Shown: positions 39,606-48,880, numbered from the stretch's first letter. The stretch is DNA of 64,000 nt from Flavobacteriales bacterium (GCA_020852835.1 JADZAC010000053.1:39905-103904), one strand, 5' to 3'. Notes: a model not told the origin generated them from the letters alone. Numbers and translations are program-made.

Positions 39606-40361
39606 TCACTTCACCCTGGCTGCGGGCACGGTGCGCTGGCGCAATGCCTCAAACAGGGCCACGCCGGTGGCTACGCTCACGTTCAGCGACCCGAGGGTGC
39701 CGGCCATGGGGATCCGCACCAAGGCATCGGCCTTGCGCAGGATGGCTTCGGAAATGCCCGTGTCCTCCGCTCCCATCACCAGTACCAAGGGGCCGGTCAG
39801 GTCACAGGTGCCGATCATTTGCTCGGCCTTCTCCGAAACGGCGATAATGCGCAGGCCGTGCTCCCGTGCCCGCTCCAGCGCCAGCGGCAACTGGTCCGTA
39901 CGGCACACCGGTTTGCGCAACAGCGCCCCGGCGCTGCTTTTTACCGCATCGCTGCCCAAGCGGGCCGTGCCTGCCTTGGGCACCACCAGGCCGTGGGCGC
40001 CGAAGCATTCCGCGCTGCGGGCAATGGCCCCGACGTTCCGTACATCGGTAACGCCGTCCAGTGCCACCAACAAGGGGTCTTCCCCCCGGTCATAGGCTTG
40101 GGCGATCACCCCGTCCAGGTCCTGCACAGGCACTTGGCTGATGAAGGCCACCACGCCTTGGTGCTCCGTGGTGGTCAAGCGGTCCAGTTTTTCCAAAGGC
40201 ACCGGTTGCCACGGTACGCCCAGTTCACGGGCCAGGTTCTTCAGCTCCTGGATGCCTTTGCCGCCGGCATCCCTGCGCACGAGCAGTTTTTCCACATGCA
40301 AGTCGCTGCGCAGAGCTTCCATTACCGGATGCACGCCACAGATCAGCTCGTCCTTCTTCAT
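39606..40361 (-). CDS. rlmB: 23S rRNA 2'-O-methyltransferase RlmB (SpoU/TrmH family)
   Basis: This SPOUT methyltransferase is expected to methylate G2251 of 23S rRNA using S-adenosylmethionine. The 251-residue product has an N-terminal substrate-binding part starting MKKDELICGVHPVMEAL. The three SpoU motifs are present: NVGAIARSAECFGAHGLV, LVLVMGAEDTGIS and IPMAGTLGSLNVSVATGVAL. A start 9 codons upstream is possible; ATG at 40361 fits the family length. Assignment within the family (RlmB versus a tRNA methylase) rests on overall similarity. Confidence 0.87.
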   Translation of the reverse strand: MKKDELICGVHPVMEALRSDLHVEKLLVRRDAGGKGIQELKNLARELGVPWQPVPLEKLDRLTTTEHQGVVAFISQVPVQDLDGVIAQAYDRGEDPLLVALDGVTDVRNVGAIARSAECFGAHGLVVPKAGTARLGSDAVKSSAGALLRKPVCRTDQLPLALERAREHGLRIIAVSEKAEQMIGTCDLTGPLVLVMGAEDTGISEAILRKADALVRIPMAGTLGSLNVSVATGVALFEALRQRTVPAARVK

Positions 40362-40449
40362 CTTGTTGCTATGCCCGTTCTTGCGCATTCCTCGAAGTTG
40401 CCTTGTGCCCCGGGGCCGCCATTGGCCTTCCGTTGGGCTGTTCCATCGC

Positions 40450-41730
40450 TCATTCGCTCACTACCCTTCCATTCCGCCAGCTTTCCACGTTGCGGTACCA
40501 CGCAGACTTGAGTTGGGGGTCGCGCTGCAAGATCAGGTCGTTGTTGCTGAAGGGCTCCTCCCTTTTGTGGAAGGCGAACACCAGGCTCATCATGTTGGTC
40601 TCGTCGCCGTAGGTCCACGTTTCGCCGCGTTCGTCCTTGCGAATGGTGGTGGGCGTGCCGAAGATGATGTGCACCAGGCCGCGGTCCGTTTTCCAGCCTT
40701 CGGTATAGCTGGTGAAGTGGCGGTTGGCGCTTTCCACCCGGCCATAGAATGCAGCTATCGCTTCACGCGCCCGATCACGGCTGCCTGCGGCATCGGTCCA
40801 GAACCGCTCCATGGCGGCACGCGGGTCGGCTGCGGCATGGATGGCTTCCCATTCCTTGGAGCTGGTGATGTAGCGCAAGGGGCCCAGCATGTCCTGCACC
40901 GTTCTCACTTCGGGATAGCCGCCCGGTTGCACGAACAGGGTATACCCCTTAGGCGAAGCCGTATCGGAGCGGAAATGGTAGAATCCACTATCTCCTGCGG
41001 TGAATTCCAGCAGGCCATCCCCGCTCACGGATAGGGTGAACACGCTGTCGGGGGGCATGTCCAAGGCAGGCGGTGCGGTGGCGGCGAACACCGGGGCAGG
41101 CAGTTTTTCCACCGGTGGGTAGTGGCCTACCTGCAGTTGGTTCCCCGCCAGGCTTTCGGCTTTCAACCGCACAACGGTGCCCGGTTTGGCGCGGTCATCG
41201 AACAAGGGCAGCTGGTCGCTCCCCAGGGGCAGAAAGGATCGGGCCGGGTCTACAGCCGCAGGCTCCACCCGCAGCAGCACGGTGCTGAGGGCATCCCTGT
41301 TCAGGTCGTGGGCGGTGACCTGCAGGTAGAATGGCTTGTCGGTCTTGAGCTTCAGCGGCAGGCTGCCGATCAGTACCATGTCCTCCGTGGGGCTCATGCT
41401 CTCGTCCTTCACCAAGGTGCTGGCACTGTCCAACAGCACCTTTGAACCAGGGAGGGGAAGCGCTTCATAGCGCACCGATGTGCGGGCGTGGTAGGGGCCT
41501 CCACCGCCGGTGCCCTTGTACAGCAGGTCCCGGGTGCGCAGCTTGTAGTAGATCACGGCCTGCCCGTCGCCGGTTTGGTATACGCGTGCATCCAACCGCA
41601 CGGCGGCAGCTCCTTTCCCATAGAGATAGGCGAAGTTGTCGTTGCCGGCCACGGGAACATAGGTGCTGCAACCCGAGGCCAAGGTCACGGCGCCGGCGGC
41701 CAGCAGGAAAAGCGCCATGCCCGGCTTCAT
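40450..41730 (-). CDS. GWxTD-domain lipoprotein
   Basis: The 426-residue protein has a lipoprotein signal with cysteine in LASGCS. A long poorly conserved middle precedes a C-terminal GWxTD domain (YTEGWKTDRGLVHIIFGTP). GWxTD proteins are found in Bacteroidota and related phyla without a defined function. Its ATG overlaps the rmuC stop by 4 bases, so the two are translated together. The charged C-terminal WYRNVESWRNGR segment is typical of the family. Confidence 0.87.
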   Translation of the reverse strand: MKPGMALFLLAAGAVTLASGCSTYVPVAGNDNFAYLYGKGAAAVRLDARVYQTGDGQAVIYYKLRTRDLLYKGTGGGGPYHARTSVRYEALPLPGSKVLLDSASTLVKDESMSPTEDMVLIGSLPLKLKTDKPFYLQVTAHDLNRDALSTVLLRVEPAAVDPARSFLPLGSDQLPLFDDRAKPGTVVRLKAESLAGNQLQVGHYPPVEKLPAPVFAATAPPALDMPPDSVFTLSVSGDGLLEFTAGDSGFYHFRSDTASPKGYTLFVQPGGYPEVRTVQDMLGPLRYITSSKEWEAIHAAADPRAAMERFWTDAAGSRDRAREAIAAFYGRVESANRHFTSYTEGWKTDRGLVHIIFGTPTTIRKDERGETWTYGDETNMMSLVFAFHKREEPFSNNDLILQRDPQLKSAWYRNVESWRNGRVVSE

Positions 41731-43046
41731 GGGTCCTGGTGTTCTTCCATGGAACGTTCCAGCAGCTTGGGGTTGATCCCCTTGTTGGCCTTGGCGCCGA
41801 GCTCCTTGAGCTTTTCCACCTGGCGCACCAGGTTGCCCGGGCCTTCGCTCAGCTTGCCCATGGCCTCATCATAGGCTCCCTTCACCAGTTTCAACTGGTG
41901 GCCCACTTTGATCAGGTCTTCGGTGAACCCGTTGAATTTGTCGTACAGCTTGCCTGCACGGTCGGCGATCTCCAAGTGGTTGCGGGTGATCCGCTCGTTC
42001 TTCCAAAGGCCGTGCACCGTGCGCAAGGTGGCCATCAGCGTGCTATGGCTCACCATCACCACCTGGCGGTCGTAGGCTTCCTGGAAGATCTGCGGCCGCT
42101 CCCGCAGGGCCAGCAGGAATGCGGGTTCCACGGGAACGAACATCAGCACGAAGTCCACGTTGTTGAGCCCGTAGAGCTTGGTGTATGCCTTTTCGCCGAG
42201 GCCCTTGGCATGGGTGCGCATGCTCTCGGTGTGCAGGCGGAGCAGCCGGGCCTGTTCCGCCTCATCCGTGGTGTTGCAGTACTGTTCGTAGTGCACCAGG
42301 GATACCTTGGAATCCACCACCAGGTGCTTGTCTTCGGGAAGGTGGATCACCGCATCCGGGCGCAGGCGCGTGCCATCCGCCTGGGTGGTGCTTTCCTGCA
42401 TGGTGTATTCCTGGCCTTTCACCAGGCCGGCGTCTTCCAGCAGTTTCTCCAGGATCATTTCCCCCCACGCACCTTGGCTTTGGCGGTCGCCTTTCAAGGC
42501 CCGCGTGAGGTTGTCCGCATCCTGGCTCAATCGCTGGTTTTGTTCCACCAGTTTGGCCACTTCGCTTTTCAGCAGGAACCGCTCCTTGCCCTCTTTGTCA
42601 TAGGCCTGCCGTACCTGTTCCTGGAATTCCTTGATCTTCTCGCCGAACGGGTTCAGCAGCAGTTTCAGGCGGTCTTCCTGCTGCTCGGTGATCTGCTTGC
42701 CCTTTTCCTCGAGCAGGGCGCTGGCGATCTGCCTGAATTCCTTGTTCATGCGCTCATTGAGCGCTTCGAGTTCCGTGCGTTGGACGGCCAATTTTTCGGA
42801 CAAGCCCACATTGCGCTGCCGCTCCGCCCCCAACTGCCCGCTCTGCTCCTGCAAGGTATGATTGGCCTGTGCCAGTTGCTGGTCGCGCTCCGCCAATTGC
42901 CGCAGGTGTTCCTGCCGTTCCGCCTCCCGTACCTGGTTGAGGGTGCGCATGGTTTCGTTGTGCTTGGCACGCGCCCGGGCGATCATGGCCGTCGCACCCA
43001 GGATCAACCCGGCCAACAAGCCCAGCGCCACGCTCATCCAGTCCAT
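41727..43046 (-). CDS. rmuC: DNA recombination protein RmuC
   Basis: RmuC limits DNA inversions in E. coli and has a nuclease-like domain. The 439-residue product has an N-terminal membrane segment (VALGLLAGLILGATAMIA). A long coiled coil, rich in Glu, Gln and Arg, covers about residues 30-200. The conserved RmuC domain follows, with LRPDAVIHLPEDKHLVVDSK, seen around residues 225-245, and LMFVPVEPAFLLAL. It lies between the L,D-transpeptidase and the GWxTD gene on the same strand. Confidence 0.95.
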   Translation of the reverse strand: MDWMSVALGLLAGLILGATAMIARARAKHNETMRTLNQVREAERQEHLRQLAERDQQLAQANHTLQEQSGQLGAERQRNVGLSEKLAVQRTELEALNERMNKEFRQIASALLEEKGKQITEQQEDRLKLLLNPFGEKIKEFQEQVRQAYDKEGKERFLLKSEVAKLVEQNQRLSQDADNLTRALKGDRQSQGAWGEMILEKLLEDAGLVKGQEYTMQESTTQADGTRLRPDAVIHLPEDKHLVVDSKVSLVHYEQYCNTTDEAEQARLLRLHTESMRTHAKGLGEKAYTKLYGLNNVDFVLMFVPVEPAFLLALRERPQIFQEAYDRQVVMVSHSTLMATLRTVHGLWKNERITRNHLEIADRAGKLYDKFNGFTEDLIKVGHQLKLVKGAYDEAMGKLSEGPGNLVRQVEKLKELGAKANKGINPKLLERSMEEHQDP

Positions 43047-43094
43047 GCCGCTAAGGTAGGCGCCGGCTGCGCACCCCTGCTTGCCGCGCGACGG

Positions 43095-43730
43095 TCAGTT
43101 GTCCAGGATCACCACCAGGGTGCCCAGGGGCACTTGCTCGTAGAGGCGGATGATGTCCGCATTGTACATGCGGATGCAGCCATGGGAGCTGGGCTTGCCC
43201 AAGGAGGCTTCGTCTGCCGTGCCATGGATGTAGATCCCGCGCTGCATGCTGTCGCGGCCTTCCCCTTGGTTCACCCCGCGCTCCAGGCCGTCCAGCCACA
43301 GGATGCGCGAGGTGATCAGATCGCCGGTGCCACTGTTGGGCCGGGCTATTTCACCGGTGAATTGGCGGGCCTTGAAGATGCCGAAAGGGGGGATGCCCGC
43401 GCCGAACTTGCGCACCACGCGGTGCAGGCCCTGCGGTGTTCGGTTGCTGCAGGCCAGTTCGCCCAGCCCGTTGCTGGCGGTGCTGATGATGTACTCGCCT
43501 TCCAGTTCACGGTCCCGAACATAGTACATGCGCTGGCTCTTGGCGGAAACGTACAGCACACATCCCTCCGACGGGGCCGCCGGGTACCGCGCCTGCATCC
43601 ATTCGATCAGGAAATCCGCGAGCACCTGCTTGGTTGCCGGGGTTGCGGCAGCCAGGTCATCTTGTTGCGCGGCTGCGCCTTGCGCGGCCAAAAGCAGCAA
43701 ACACAGGGCTATGGGCTTTTTCACCCGCAT
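43095..43730 (-). CDS. L,D-transpeptidase, YkuD family
   Basis: These enzymes form 3-3 peptidoglycan crosslinks or attach proteins to the wall in the periplasm. The 211-residue product has a signal peptide (MRVKKPIALCLLLLAAQGAAAQ). The catalytic signature is IHGTADEASLGKPSSHGCIRM, with catalytic Cys at about residue 184. An in-frame ATG 8 codons upstream is an alternative start. It lies 48 bases upstream of rmuC, on the same strand. Confidence 0.93.
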   Translation of the reverse strand: MRVKKPIALCLLLLAAQGAAAQQDDLAAATPATKQVLADFLIEWMQARYPAAPSEGCVLYVSAKSQRMYYVRDRELEGEYIISTASNGLGELACSNRTPQGLHRVVRKFGAGIPPFGIFKARQFTGEIARPNSGTGDLITSRILWLDGLERGVNQGEGRDSMQRGIYIHGTADEASLGKPSSHGCIRMYNADIIRLYEQVPLGTLVVILDN

Positions 43731-43799
43731 GGTGGTGGCCCGGTTGTTGGCCATGGCGAAGCAAATGCGCGGAGGGATAGGCTTTCCGGTATGGTCGGC

Positions 43800-45506
43800 T
43801 CAGTTTATAACCAGCTTCCTGGTGATTTCATGGCCGTTTATTGCCACGGTTGCTTGGTACAAGCCGGGGGCTAGCATGGAAACGTCCATCTCGTTACGCG
43901 GGCCGTACAGTGTTTGTTGCAGCACGTTCCTGCCGATGGCGTCCGTCAATCGGATCCGGGCTGCTGCGGGTTCCGTGGTCAGCACTGTCACGTGCGTGTT
44001 TGCCGGGTTCGGGAACAATCCGAACACGGGCGTGCCGGCTTCCGCGATCGCACTTGGCTCGCACGGCGCATTGAAACGGGTGTCCAGATAGGCCAGGCGC
44101 GCCTGGAGCCAGGCTTCAAGGTAGGCCAGCTGGGCGGGGTCGTGCACAAACTCCGGCCAGGCCAAGGCTTCACGCACATATGCCCAATTGCCGGAAAGAC
44201 GGGCGTGTTCCTGGGCGAACATGCCGGTGATCGCGTTCGCGGTGATGATGGTTCCGCGCAGTTCATTCCAGCGCTGCCGCAGGCGGTCCATGAATCCGCC
44301 CGGCCTGCAATCGTGGATCAGTCGCTCATAGAACCCATTTTCCAGCAGGTCGTCCGTGGTGTTTGCAACGCTGCCGTCCCAAGCGATGCCAAAGGTCCCG
44401 TCCAGGTCGTGCGGCACATAGAAGTAGGGTGTGCCGGCATCGTACCGCGCGATGTAGATGTTCTTGCCGGTGTTGTCCTCGGCGCGCAGCAGGTTCAGGA
44501 AGATGAAATAGTCCACTGCGTTGTCCAGCTCGAACCGCGATGTGCAGCTCTCCAGGAATTGTTCTTCGGGCGTGTCCAGCACGAATTGCACGAAGTCATG
44601 CAGGTTGGCCCAGTCCGTTACCTCTGTCGGGTACTCGTATTCAAAGCCGGACCAGTACAGTTCGCCATTGTCGTACGGCGGCGCCTCACTGAAGGTGGAC
44701 GCCCCCCAGGATGTGCCTTTGTAGAGTTCGCCGCGGATGCTGCCGTTGTATGTTTTCAGTTCCAGTTGCTTCCTGTCGATCCGTTCGCTCACGGCGTAGA
44801 TCCCCCTGTAGGCGCCATTCACGAAAAGTTCGGCGTGCATCATGCGTACACCGTTCACCGCATCGGGTTCCAGGAACTGGTAGTAGGGTGCGTGGATCAT
44901 GCGCCAAAGCCGGTTGCATACCACGTTGCGCAGGCGCAAGGGCTCGTTGTACAAGGCGAGCAGGTTCCAGTCATCATCGGAACGCATGCCGGGCAGCTGC
45001 ATGTCGGTTTCTTCTTCCCATGCCGTGTCGCTTCGGAATTCAATGCGGTAGGATTTTTTCGGCCATGCTTGTGATGAGCCGCCGCGGTATTCAATGCCCA
45101 GGGCTGCGTGGACCAGTTCCCCGGTGCTGTCCGAATAGGTAAAGTGGCCTGCCACCTGCGGCTCGTCCACAATGGGGCCCTGCGTGGTAATGCCGATCAA
45201 CGGCAGGTTGGAGAAATAGAGTTGGTAGGCAATGCCGCTGCCGGTCCGCACGGTGTAGGGGTGGCCTGTTTCCACGATGGGTACAGCCGGGTTTAAGGAA
45301 TAGAGGGAGTCTGCGAGGATCTCGGATTTCAGGCCGGGCCACAGGGCATTGACCTGACTTGCCGGAAGGTTGGCCAGGATCAATCGCCGGGCGTGGTCCA
45401 CATGGATGCGGCCGGGAGGCGCAGTGATGGTATCTCCGGCTTGCAAGCCGCCCGCCACGGCATACGCCAACGTGGCAAGGATTGTGCGGCAGTGCCGGAT
45501 GCCCAT
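43800..45506 (-). CDS. Secreted CotH-kinase-family protein with type A T9SS tail
   Basis: The 568-residue product starts with a signal-like segment and contains a CotH domain: LGIEYRGGSSQAWPKKSYRI, DDDWNLLALYNEPLRLRN and HDLDGTFGIAWDG. CotH proteins are atypical kinases known from spore coats; secreted bacterial relatives have no settled role. The final 80 residues (FGLFPNPANTHVTVL to ITRKLVIN) form a type A T9SS sorting domain, so it is exported across the outer membrane. Confidence 0.9.
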   Translation of the reverse strand: MGIRHCRTILATLAYAVAGGLQAGDTITAPPGRIHVDHARRLILANLPASQVNALWPGLKSEILADSLYSLNPAVPIVETGHPYTVRTGSGIAYQLYFSNLPLIGITTQGPIVDEPQVAGHFTYSDSTGELVHAALGIEYRGGSSQAWPKKSYRIEFRSDTAWEEETDMQLPGMRSDDDWNLLALYNEPLRLRNVVCNRLWRMIHAPYYQFLEPDAVNGVRMMHAELFVNGAYRGIYAVSERIDRKQLELKTYNGSIRGELYKGTSWGASTFSEAPPYDNGELYWSGFEYEYPTEVTDWANLHDFVQFVLDTPEEQFLESCTSRFELDNAVDYFIFLNLLRAEDNTGKNIYIARYDAGTPYFYVPHDLDGTFGIAWDGSVANTTDDLLENGFYERLIHDCRPGGFMDRLRQRWNELRGTIITANAITGMFAQEHARLSGNWAYVREALAWPEFVHDPAQLAYLEAWLQARLAYLDTRFNAPCEPSAIAEAGTPVFGLFPNPANTHVTVLTTEPAAARIRLTDAIGRNVLQQTLYGPRNEMDVSMLAPGLYQATVAINGHEITRKLVIN

Positions 45507-45607
45507 GTCTTCGGAAGTTGGTGCCAGGAGGTGGGATCACCCGCGTTCAGGAACCTTTCCAAGTTGTTGCTGTCAAGACGCTGCGCGGCGGGGAAATGCT
45601 GCCTGGG

Positions 45608-47317
45608 TCAGAACAAGCTGGTGAATCCGAAGTGGACCTTGCCGTTGCGCAGCTCCACGGGATTGTTGAATTGGCGGCCCAGCGCGTAGCTCAGCGAGAA
45701 GATGCCAGCCTTGGTCTCAAAACTGGTGCCCGCGCCGAAGCCGATGGGCGCATCGGTGAGCAGTGCCGGTCGGCTTTGGTCCTCCCACCAGCCTTGGTCG
45801 GCGAAGAGGAAGATGTTGCTGTTCTCCTCGAAAAGAAATCGGTACTCCACCGTACCGATCAGATAGGATGAGGCATAGATGCCGGCTTCATCCATGCCGC
45901 GCATGCCCTTCAGCCCGCCAATGCGGAAGAGTTCGTTGGTGTACAAGCGGTCGTTGAGCATGGCTCCCCCTTGGCCGGCGAGCTTCACGGTGCCCCACTT
46001 GCCAACTTGAATGTGCCATGCCGCTTGGCCCCTCAAGTCGTACTGCAGGCTGTGGTCCACCACCTGCACCGAATCGCTGAAAGTGGCGGTGGAGCTTTGT
46101 TTTCGGCCAACCGAGCCTTCGAGGTCCATTCCGATGCCGCTCCGCGGATTGAAGCGGTAGTCGAACCGTTCGCGTCGCAGGCCCAGGCCGTAGGCGGTCA
46201 ACTTCACATCGGCCAAGCCGGGCGTAAAAGAAACCAGTTGGCCCAGCCGCTTGCTGTTTTTGCTGTTCACGAACAACCTCACCTTGTCACCCCTGCCCAG
46301 GAGATATTCCAATGCCGCGCGGGCATTTACTTCCAAAAAGGTGGTGTCGCGCTTGAAGAGCTTCAAGCTGAGGTCCGCTCCGAACGGGGTGTTGAAAGCG
46401 AAGGGATAGTTGAATCCCGCCTGGAAGTCCTGGGTGCGGTCTTGCAGGCTGCGCCAGTTCAGGTCGATGGCTTCGCCGCGGTGCAATGCATTGCGCAGCT
46501 TCAGGTCCAGGTCGCCGGTGAAATGCAGTTTTCCCGTGGCGGGCTCCTGGGCAACGCCGATGATGCCGTTGAAGAGGCTGGCCCGCTTGGCGTCCAGGAA
46601 GAGGTAGAGTTTGGTTTGTTCCGGGGCAAAGAGCACATAGGCGGGCTGGCGGACCGATACGAAGGGTAGCTCGCGCATGCGGCTGTCCAGCCCGCGGATC
46701 AGCTGTTCGTTGTAGGGGTCGCCCGGCATGATGCCGATCTGTGCCCGCAGGTACCTGGCGCCCAAGCGCGCCGTGCCGCGCACCAGTACACTGTCGATCG
46801 TGACATGGCGGCCGCGCTCCAGGCACACCGTGGCAAGCAGGCCTTGGCCCCGGTGGTCGATGGTGTCCAGTTGAAAGCTGTCCAGGCGGGCCACGGCAAA
46901 GGGATAGCCATGGTTCTCGCATTCGGCCAGCAGACCTTCGAACAGCTTGGCCACCTGGCCGGGGCTAATGGGCCTGTTGCGGTAAAAGCGTTCACGGAAT
47001 CCGGTGGCACTGGCGATCTCTTGCGGTACGCCGCCGGCGCTCAGGCGGGCCCAACGGTACTCGGCCCCCAGGTGGAAGTAGCACCGGACCGTGTCCGTGC
47101 CGGTGCTGCAACTGTCGCAGGAGGCCGCCAGGAAGCCCCGGGCGACCATCTCCGAGCGCAATGCGGCAACGCGCGCCGCGGCCTGGCCGGGATCGGTCTT
47201 GAAGGGGCCTCGCCACGCACGTGGCAGCACGCTGTCCGCCTGTACCACCAGCACCTGCTGCTGGGCAACGGCACTCGTGGCGCACAGCAGGGCAAACAGC
47301 AGCACCAAGCGGCCCAT
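45608..47317 (-). CDS. BamA/TamA-like (Omp85) outer-membrane protein
   Basis: The 569-residue product starts MGRLVLLFALLCATSAVAQ, a signal peptide. About 200 residues with POTRA-like segments precede a C-terminal Omp85-type beta-barrel with GGLKGMRGMDEAGIYASSY and a final strand VHFGFTSLF ending in Phe. It is shorter than BamA and more like TamA or a two-POTRA relative. Its ATG shares a base with the ung stop (TGATG). It probably inserts or translocates outer-membrane proteins, but its clients are unknown. Confidence 0.82.
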   Translation of the reverse strand: MGRLVLLFALLCATSAVAQQQVLVVQADSVLPRAWRGPFKTDPGQAAARVAALRSEMVARGFLAASCDSCSTGTDTVRCYFHLGAEYRWARLSAGGVPQEIASATGFRERFYRNRPISPGQVAKLFEGLLAECENHGYPFAVARLDSFQLDTIDHRGQGLLATVCLERGRHVTIDSVLVRGTARLGARYLRAQIGIMPGDPYNEQLIRGLDSRMRELPFVSVRQPAYVLFAPEQTKLYLFLDAKRASLFNGIIGVAQEPATGKLHFTGDLDLKLRNALHRGEAIDLNWRSLQDRTQDFQAGFNYPFAFNTPFGADLSLKLFKRDTTFLEVNARAALEYLLGRGDKVRLFVNSKNSKRLGQLVSFTPGLADVKLTAYGLGLRRERFDYRFNPRSGIGMDLEGSVGRKQSSTATFSDSVQVVDHSLQYDLRGQAAWHIQVGKWGTVKLAGQGGAMLNDRLYTNELFRIGGLKGMRGMDEAGIYASSYLIGTVEYRFLFEENSNIFLFADQGWWEDQSRPALLTDAPIGFGAGTSFETKAGIFSLSYALGRQFNNPVELRNGKVHFGFTSLF

Positions 47318-48018
47318 CAAGTGGTCCAATCTATGGGGTTGCCGCCTTGTGCCTGCAGGATCTCATTGGCGCTGGCGAAATGGCCGCAGCCCAGAAAGCC
47401 CCTGTGGGCCGAAAGGGGAGAAGGGTGGGGAGCTTTGAGGATGTAATGGCGGGAACTGTCGATCAGGGTTTCCTTGGCTTGGGCATGGCGGCCCCACAGC
47501 AGAAAGACCAAACCGCTGCGCTGGCGCGAGAGCCCGGCAATGGCCGCGTCCGTGAAGCGCTCCCAGCCTTTGCCTTGGTGCGAGGCGGCTTCCCCTGCAC
47601 GCACGGTAAGCGTGGCATTGAGCAGCAGTACGCCTTGTTCGGCCCAGCAGGTCAGGTCTCCGCTGCCGGATGCTGGATCGCCGGGGTTCCGCTGGATCTC
47701 CTTGATCATGTTCTGCAGCGATGGCGGCGGGGGGATGCCCTTGGGCACCGAGAAGCTGAGTCCATGGGCCTGGCCTGGCCCATGGTACGGGTCTTGGCCC
47801 AAGATCACCACCCGCACGGCCTCAAAGGGGGTGGCTCGAAACGCGCGCAGGATGTCGCTTCCGCGCGGATAAACCGTGTGCACGGCCCGTTCCTGAACGA
47901 GGAAATGTTTCAATGCCGCGAAATAGGGCGCCACGAACTCCGTTTTCAGTACGTCATTCCAACCGGCCCCGATGTCCGGAATTCTCGGAGGGTCAGGAGT
48001 GTCCGGGCCGGAGTGCAT
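47317..48018 (-). CDS. ung: Uracil-DNA glycosylase
   Basis: Ung excises uracil from DNA to start base excision repair. The 233-residue product has the catalytic motif VVILGQDPYHGPGQAHGLSF (water-activating Asp76) and the DNA-intercalating HPSPLSAHRGF segment near the C-terminus. The ATG at 48018 was chosen for the usual length; upstream in-frame codons would extend it over the divergent promoter region. One-base overlap with the downstream Omp85 gene. Confidence 0.96.
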   Translation of the reverse strand: MHSGPDTPDPPRIPDIGAGWNDVLKTEFVAPYFAALKHFLVQERAVHTVYPRGSDILRAFRATPFEAVRVVILGQDPYHGPGQAHGLSFSVPKGIPPPPSLQNMIKEIQRNPGDPASGSGDLTCWAEQGVLLLNATLTVRAGEAASHQGKGWERFTDAAIAGLSRQRSGLVFLLWGRHAQAKETLIDSSRHYILKAPHPSPLSAHRGFLGCGHFASANEILQAQGGNPIDWTT

Positions 48019-48058
48019 GGCGTGCGAAGAATAATTCGCGGGTGATCGTTGAAACTTT

Positions 48059-48092
48059 TTGACCGCCAACAAGGTAATAGGGCCTAGTTTTG
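48059..48092 (+). promoter_or_regulatory. Promoter of the 42-residue lipoprotein gene
   Basis: TTG at 48059-48061 precedes TAGTTTTG at 48085-48092 with a spacer of 23 bases, just within the Bacteroidota promoter range. The -7 match is exact. The lipoprotein ATG follows 26 bases later. Confidence 0.6.
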
Positions 48093-48118
48093 GAGTGTCA
48101 ACCAGCAGTTGATAAACG

Positions 48119-48247
48119 ATGAAAAAGGTCTTCAAGGTATTCGCGGTTCTGGCGGTGGCCAGCATGCTCTTCAGCGCCTGTAAGAGCATGCATTCCTGCC
48201 CGGCCTACGGCAAAGTGGCCAAGCCCGCTGCCGAAAAACCCTGCTAG
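48119..48247 (+). CDS. Very small lipoprotein (42 residues)
   Basis: The 42-residue product has a charged start MKKVFKVF, a hydrophobic stretch and a lipobox-like LFSAC with Cys21. The mature chain is only about 22 residues, including SCPAYGK and ending in Cys. Small Bacteroidota lipoproteins with a CPAYGK-like motif are known but uncharacterised. It has its own promoter and terminator, which supports it as a real gene rather than a chance frame. It is divergent from ung. Confidence 0.72.
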   Translation: MKKVFKVFAVLAVASMLFSACKSMHSCPAYGKVAKPAAEKPC

Positions 48248-48272
48248 GGCCCCCCGTCGGTCACAGCGTTCC

Positions 48273-48295
48273 AAGCCCGGGATCACCTCGGGCTT
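48273..48295 (+). terminator. Intrinsic terminator after the small lipoprotein gene
   Basis: AAGCCCG (48273-48279) pairs with CGGGCTT (48289-48295) over a 9-base loop, followed by TCCTGTTTGT. It lies between convergent genes and may serve both strands. Confidence 0.62.
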
Positions 48296-48309
48296 TCCTG
48301 TTTGTAGCA

Positions 48310-48717
48310 TCATGTATAGCGGAAGGAGACCTCCTGTGCCAGTTCTCCGTTCAAGCTCAGGGCAACCGGGCAGGTCCGGGCGGCATGCTCCAGGATCGCC
48401 CGTTGGCGCTGGTCCAACCCGCTGCCCTCCAGCTCAAAGGCCAGTTCAATGCGTTCCACCCGGCGCGGCCCCGCCGCCATGTGCTTGACCACCCGGGCTT
48501 GCAGGTTGCGCAATGGGATGGCCTTGCTTTCGGCCGCGATCCCCATCAGGGTCATCATGCAGCAGGCCAGGGAGGTGCTCATCAGGTCGGTGGGTGAGAA
48601 GGCTTCCCCCTTGCCGTGGTTGTCCACAGGGGCATCGGTAATGATCTTTTCCCCGCTGCGTAAATGGGTGGCCTGCGTACGCAGGCCACCGAGGTAGCTC
48701 ACATGTGCGGTATCCAT
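48310..48717 (-). CDS. OsmC-family peroxiredoxin-like protein
   Basis: The 135-residue product begins MDTAHVSYLGGLRTQATH. It has the family features GEAFSPTDLMSTSLACCMMT, with the first redox-type cysteine, and HAARTCPVALSL, with the second. OsmC/Ohr proteins reduce organic hydroperoxides. In this YhfA/OsmC branch the substrate is less clear. The ATG at 48717 was chosen because upstream translation is not conserved-looking. Confidence 0.9.
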   Translation of the reverse strand: MDTAHVSYLGGLRTQATHLRSGEKIITDAPVDNHGKGEAFSPTDLMSTSLACCMMTLMGIAAESKAIPLRNLQARVVKHMAAGPRRVERIELAFELEGSGLDQRQRAILEHAARTCPVALSLNGELAQEVSFRYT

Positions 48718-48880
48718 GTTGCGAAGGAACAACAGCCGGGGCCCCCGCGCATCACCCGTCAAGGAATTCCTCCCGCACCGCATACAGGTACCAGGGGGCC
48801 GCTTCCTGCCAGTTCCGGTCGTTGCCCCAAAGCCGGGCCGGTACCGGCACCAAAGCGTCCTGCCCAACGTCCTTCTGCCG

